From: DASVEE01 sp036380735
GTDB taxonomy: Bacteria; Acidobacteriota; Thermoanaerobaculia; Gp7-AA8
NCBI GenBank assembly: GCA_036380735.1
Contig: DASVEE010000074.1
Location: 1-64,000, forward strand
Reading direction: 5' to 3'
Length of the DNA: 64,000 bases
Below the pieces are notes generated by a model that ran no database searches, was not told the DNA's origin, and was given only the letters and a program-made list of their open reading frames with translations. Shown in pieces: positions 60,987-64,000 of the stretch. The position numbers and the translations under genes are program-made. The first letter of the stretch is position 1; every line of letters begins with the position of its first letter.

Positions 60987-61462
60987 CAGCGCTCCCACGT
61001 CCCCGACTTGCCGCCGGTCTTGCGCACCAGTTGCAGGCCGTCGATGGTGATCCCCTTCTCCGCGCTCTTGCACATGTCGTAGATCGTCAGGGCGGCGACG
61101 GCGCAGGCGGTCATCGCTTCCATCTCCACGCCCGTTTTCCCTTCGCAGCGGACGATGGAGCGGACTTCGATGGCGCCGTTGTCCGGATCCAGGTCGAAGG
61201 TGATGTCGACCGATTCGAGCATCAGCGGATGCGCGAGGGGGATCAGCCCCGGCGTCTGCTTCGCGGCGAGCACCCCGGCCACTTTGGCGGTGGTCAGGAC
61301 GTCGCCTTTCGGCAGGGCGCGCTCCATCAGCTTCCGCAGCGTTGCCGGCGACATGCGCACCGTGGCGGCAGCGACGGCTTCACGCGAGGTCGTGCCCTTG
61401 GCGCCGACGTGCACCATCGAGATGCCGCCCGTCTCGTCGAGATGAGAAAAGTCCTTAGCCAT
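60986..61462 (-). CDS. moaC: cyclic pyranopterin monophosphate synthase MoaC
   Basis: 158 residues. Family motifs are MVHVGAKGTTSREAVA, IPLAHPLML and GKTGVEMEAMTACAVAAL. It converts the 3',8-cyclo-GTP product of MoaA to cPMP in molybdenum-cofactor synthesis. moaA is not in the window. The start overlaps the mobA end by 8 bases, so the two form an operon. Confidence 0.96.
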   Translation of the reverse strand: MAKDFSHLDETGGISMVHVGAKGTTSREAVAAATVRMSPATLRKLMERALPKGDVLTTAKVAGVLAAKQTPGLIPLAHPLMLESVDITFDLDPDNGAIEVRSIVRCEGKTGVEMEAMTACAVAALTIYDMCKSAEKGITIDGLQLVRKTGGKSGTWER

Positions 61463-62006
61463 CGAGAGCCTCCAGCTCCGCCGGTGTATTCACGTTGGTG
61501 AGCGGCTCGCCTCTGAAGCGTTCCCGCAGCGAGCGCTCCGCGATCATCTCCGCAGAGGCCGCGGCAATCAAGCCGCGCAGGTCGAATTCCTGCCGCTGGA
61601 CGCGCTGCCGCAGCAACGGCAACAGCGAGGCGTCGTAGCCGGCGCAGAGGGTCTGCGGGATGCCGTTCCAGACCGGGACGAGCATCGGCGCGCGGCTGAC
61701 CTCGAACGTCTCCCGCAGAAACCGCAGCAAGTCCGCGGTCACCAGGGGGTAGTCGACGGCGAGGATCACGCACTTTGCCGCCGCGTCCTGCAGCGCGCGG
61801 ATGACGCCGAGGAGCGGGGCTTCTTCAGGGTGCGCCTCTTCGAAGATCGTGCGGACGCCGCGCACGGAGAGGCCGGAGTGGCGCTGCACGGCGACGACCT
61901 CGGCGAACGCCGGACGCGCGGCGGCGGCGACGCGGTCGAAGAAGAGCTCCACCTTCGACTGCCCCATCCGGGTGGAGCGTCCGCCGACGAGTACGTAGCA
62001 GTTCAT
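61455..62006 (-). CDS. mobA: molybdenum cofactor guanylyltransferase MobA-like
   Basis: 183 residues. The nucleotide site is CYVLVGGRSTRMGQSK (usually LAGGRSSRMG), with ILAVDYPLV for the metal-binding D-x-P/Y strand and LTNVNTPAEL near the end. Attaches GMP to molybdopterin. ATG at 62006 is preceded by TACGCT (minus strand) 8 bases upstream, which overlaps the TACCAT of the divergent glycosyltransferase. Confidence 0.92.
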   Translation of the reverse strand: MNCYVLVGGRSTRMGQSKVELFFDRVAAAARPAFAEVVAVQRHSGLSVRGVRTIFEEAHPEEAPLLGVIRALQDAAAKCVILAVDYPLVTADLLRFLRETFEVSRAPMLVPVWNGIPQTLCAGYDASLLPLLRQRVQRQEFDLRGLIAAASAEMIAERSLRERFRGEPLTNVNTPAELEALDG

Positions 62007-62014
62007 GCGCGGCG

Positions 62015-62024
62015 AGCGTACCAT
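62015..62024. promoter_or_regulatory. overlapping divergent -10 elements
   Basis: TACCAT (plus, 62019-62024) and TACGCT (minus, 62020-62015) share the central TA. They sit 7 bases before GTG 62032 and 8 bases before ATG 62006 respectively. Confidence 0.5.
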
Positions 62025-62031
62025 CGGCGGC

Positions 62032-62706
62032 GTGCCGCTCCCGGTCTCCGTGATCATCCCGGCGCTGAACGAGGAAGCGCGGATCGCCGCGACGATCGAC
62101 GCCGCGTTCGCGGCCGGCGCGGCGGACGTCGTGGTCTGCGACGGCGGCAGCAGCGACGGCACGATCGCCGTGGCGCGCAAGCAGCGGGCGCGCGTCATCA
62201 CCGGCGAAACGACGCGCGCGCGGCAGCTCAACCGCGGCGCGAAGGAAGCGGCGCACGAGCACCTCATCTTCCTCCACGCCGACACGCTCCTCCCCGCGGG
62301 GGCGGCGATCGCCGTCATGCGCGCGCTGGCGGCGAACGCGCAGTTTGGCGGCTTCGAGCTCGAGTTCCTCGAGCCGTCGCGGCGCCTCCGCCTGGCCGCG
62401 TTCATGATCAACAGCCGCACGAAGATGACGCGCTGCCCCTGGGGCGACCAGGCCCAGTTCATCCGCCGCGAGACCTTCCACCGCCTCGGCGGCTACGCCG
62501 ACATCCCGATCATGGAGGACTACGACCTGGCGGTGCGGATGAAACGCGCCGGCCGCACGACGATCCTGCCGCTGCGCGTGCGGACGTCCGGGCGGCGCTT
62601 CCTGGAGAAGGGGTTGTTGCGAACGTCCGCCATCAACTGGCGCATCGTGGCCGCCTGGCGGCTGGGCGTAGACCCCGAGAAGCTGGCCCGGATCTATCGG
62701 GGATAA
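62032..62706 (+). CDS. family 2 glycosyltransferase, TIGR04283-like
   Basis: 224 residues from GTG at 62032. LPVSVIIPALNEEARIAATI, CDGGSSDGT, LIFLHADTLLPAG and EDYDLAVRMKRAGR follow the rSAM/selenodomain-associated transferase 2 pattern (TIGR04283). GTG is preferred over ATG at 62005 because TACCAT lies 7 bases upstream and the longer form overlaps mobA's start. No membrane anchor is seen. The acceptor is unknown; no selenoprotein gene is adjacent. Confidence 0.88.
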   Translation: MPLPVSVIIPALNEEARIAATIDAAFAAGAADVVVCDGGSSDGTIAVARKQRARVITGETTRARQLNRGAKEAAHEHLIFLHADTLLPAGAAIAVMRALAANAQFGGFELEFLEPSRRLRLAAFMINSRTKMTRCPWGDQAQFIRRETFHRLGGYADIPIMEDYDLAVRMKRAGRTTILPLRVRTSGRRFLEKGLLRTSAINWRIVAAWRLGVDPEKLARIYRG

Positions 62707-62718
62707 GGCCGACAGGAC

Positions 62719-63051
62719 GAAATTCGCGGAGTCGCCCGCGAATTTCGCGGGTCGGGCCGCGAATCTCGCGGGTTGGGCCGTGAATTTCGCGGAGACGCCC
62801 GCGAATCTCGCGGGTTGGGCCGTGAGTTTCGTGATTTGGCCCGTGAATTTCGTGATTTGGGCCGTGAATTTCGCGCGCTGGCCCGTGAATTTCGTGGTTT
62901 GGGCCGTGAATTTCGCGGGCTGGCCCGCGAAATTCGTGATTTGGGCCGTCAATTTCGCGCGCTGGCCCGTGAATTTCGTGGTTTGGGCCATGAATTTCGC
63001 GGGCTGGCCCGTGAATTTCGCGGAGTCGCCGGCGAATTTCGCGGTTTCCCC
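62719..63051. repeat. 21-bp tandem array, 16 units
   Basis: Sixteen head-to-tail units of 21 bp with a GAATTTCGCG or GAATTTCGTG core and a TTGGGCCGT or CTGGCCCGT tail; the last unit is truncated. Units alternate between two or three types, suggesting higher-order duplications. Because 21 is a multiple of three, long frames stay open in several phases (heptads such as REFRGLG), but none shows a start or family, so I read it as non-coding. Confidence 0.95.
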
Positions 63052-63054
63052 TGG

Positions 63055-63170
63055 GAACGATAGGACGAATAGGACCTATAGGACGAATAGGACCAATAGG
63101 ACGGTGAACGGCTGCCTCTGTCCTATCGGTCCTATCCGTCCCATCGGTCCTGTTCGTCCTATCGTTCCCC
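63055..63170. repeat. 9-bp repeat array, convergent gap
   Basis: Forward units (CGATAGGAC, GAATAGGAC, CTATAGGAC, GAATAGGAC, CAATAGGAC) and reverse units (GTCCTATCG, GTCCTATCC, GTCCCATCG, GTCCTGTTC, GTCCTATCGTTCCCC) directly follow the 21-bp array. Confidence 0.93.
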
Positions 63171-63180
63171 GCCCCCGCCG

Positions 63181-64000
63181 CTACCCGCCCATGGCCTTCA
63201 GCAACTGCCCGTCCGATACCCGCCGCGGCGTCAGCGCCACGACCGCGTCGCGCAGGGCCACGGCGATCGGGTTCGCCGCGGTGGCCACACTGCCGATGCG
63301 CCAGGACTGTGTGGTGATCCAGCGCGTGCGGCGTTGCCGTTCGCGCACGTAGCGCGCGAAGGCTGCCTCCACCGACGGCGCTTCCGCCAGCGCGCGTGAC
63401 AGCGACAGGGCGCTTTCCAGCGCCTGCGCTGCCCCCTGCCCCATATTGGGCGTCGTGGCGTGGATGGCATCGCCCAGCAGGACAGTGCGGCCGCGGAACC
63501 ACTCGCGCGACGGCGCCAGATCGTAGATGTCGTTCTGCAGCACCTGCGTCGCCTTCGCCACGATCGCCGGGACCGGCGCTTCCCACGTGCCGAACAGCTC
63601 CGCGAGCGGCGCCCGCTGCACGCCCGGCGGCTGGTTCGCCGTGGCGAACCAGTACACCCGCCCCGCACCGATCGGGACGATGCCGAAGCGCGTCCCTCTC
63701 CCCCACCACTCGATGGCCGTGCCGTGCAGCTCATCGGAGGGCAGCCCGTCGATTGGCACGGTGCCGCGCCAGCCGGTGTAGCCGGAGTAGCGCGGCACCA
63801 CCGCCGGAAAGAGCTGCTTGCGCACGGCGGAGTGGATGCCGTCCGCGCCGACGATGACGTCCGCCTCGATGCGGGTGCCGTCGGCGAACATCGCCGCGCC
63901 ATCCGACACCGCCACGCACTCCATCCCCAGCCGCACATCGGGCACTTTCGCGGCGAGAATCGACAGCAGCTCGGCGCGGTGCAGCATGATGCACGGCTCG
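63181..64000 (-). CDS. FAD-dependent monooxygenase, truncated by the window edge
   Basis: At least 272 residues; the N-terminus with the FAD-binding GxGxxG is outside the window, and the frame is open to position 64000. Visible are HRAELLSIL, VIVGADGIHSAVRK and the FAD/DG motif GDAIHATTPNMGQGAAQALESA. These place it among UbiH/salicylate-hydroxylase-type flavin hydroxylases. The substrate is unknown. A 9-bp array lies 10 bases beyond its stop. Confidence 0.9.
   Translation of the reverse strand, partial: EPCIMLHRAELLSILAAKVPDVRLGMECVAVSDGAAMFADGTRIEADVIVGADGIHSAVRKQLFPAVVPRYSGYTGWRGTVPIDGLPSDELHGTAIEWWGRGTRFGIVPIGAGRVYWFATANQPPGVQRAPLAELFGTWEAPVPAIVAKATQVLQNDIYDLAPSREWFRGRTVLLGDAIHATTPNMGQGAAQALESALSLSRALAEAPSVEAAFARYVRERQRRTRWITTQSWRIGSVATAANPIAVALRDAVVALTPRRVSDGQLLKAMGG

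Noticed and set aside
62719..63063. Heptad-repeat peptides (REFRGLG type) read through the 21-bp array
   Set aside because: Several frames are open only because the unit is a multiple of three. No start, ribosome site or family supports translation.

Overview
The window is 64 kb of GC-rich bacterial chromosome (about two thirds G+C by eye), densely packed with core and accessory genes. Lipoproteins, an outer-membrane barrel, NagZ and several exported proteins point to a Gram-negative cell. The gene mix (M56/BlaI modules with private repeat domains, DUF11-rich giant exported protein, MeaB with an acyl-CoA dehydrogenase, fused LeuD-LeuC dehydratase) is compatible with Acidobacteriota, but the window has no rRNA or other marker that proves it. 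I see no tRNA, rRNA, CRISPR array, transposase, integrase or prophage.

Layout: 1-4.5 kb nagZ and mutS (minus). 4.5-9.6 kb a divergent small membrane protein, then ACP, ketosynthase, STAS protein, asparaginase, a rhodanese-like lipoprotein and a DsbA-like protein (plus). 9.7-11.6 kb outer-membrane protein and hemW (minus). 11.7-14.5 kb HD-GYP sensor, TPR protein and LC7-like protein (plus). 14.8-19.4 kb zapB-like, pheT, meaB and acyl-CoA dehydrogenase (minus). 19.5-25.8 kb DinB-like protein, flavin split-barrel protein with divergent MocR/PdxR-like regulator, LysE exporter, fused aconitase-family dehydratase and a nucleotidyltransferase. 26-29.2 kb der, receiver protein and a fused isoprenol kinase-like/DUF92 membrane protein (minus). 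29.4-31.6 kb a glycosyltransferase-methyltransferase fusion and mannose-1-phosphate guanylyltransferase (plus). 32-36.5 kb small metabolic and regulatory genes. 36.5-40.2 kb DUF309, PlsC-like acyltransferase and a hybrid kinase. 40.3-43.8 kb a BlaI / M56 / secreted-repeat three-gene module. 43.9-56 kb a VIT-VWA protein and a 2823-residue exported protein. 56.1-64 kb a nucleotidyltransferase pair, pepA, a lipoprotein, the mobA-moaC-secreted protein operon, a glycosyltransferase and a truncated FAD monooxygenase.

The most striking feature is between the genes. At least 18 loci carry arrays of a 9-bp unit (consensus NNATRGGAC), usually a forward block followed by a reverse block, mostly at gene 3' ends. 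In two places the blocks bracket a strong intrinsic terminator. One array lies in frame inside hemW, and three genes take their stop codon from an array. Other families share this plan of short tandem units in two inverted arms (7-mers TCCGTTG and GAACGCA, a TTCGAA family), joined by a 21-bp array of 16 units and further composite repeats.

A second window-wide signal is a TANNNT hexamer placed 7-11 bases before about fifteen start codons, usually without a Shine-Dalgarno sequence. This suggests common leaderless transcription and decides several starts. Two divergent gene pairs have start codons only 20-25 bp apart with overlapping, nearly symmetrical -10 hexamers, and a third pair (27 bp) looks similar.
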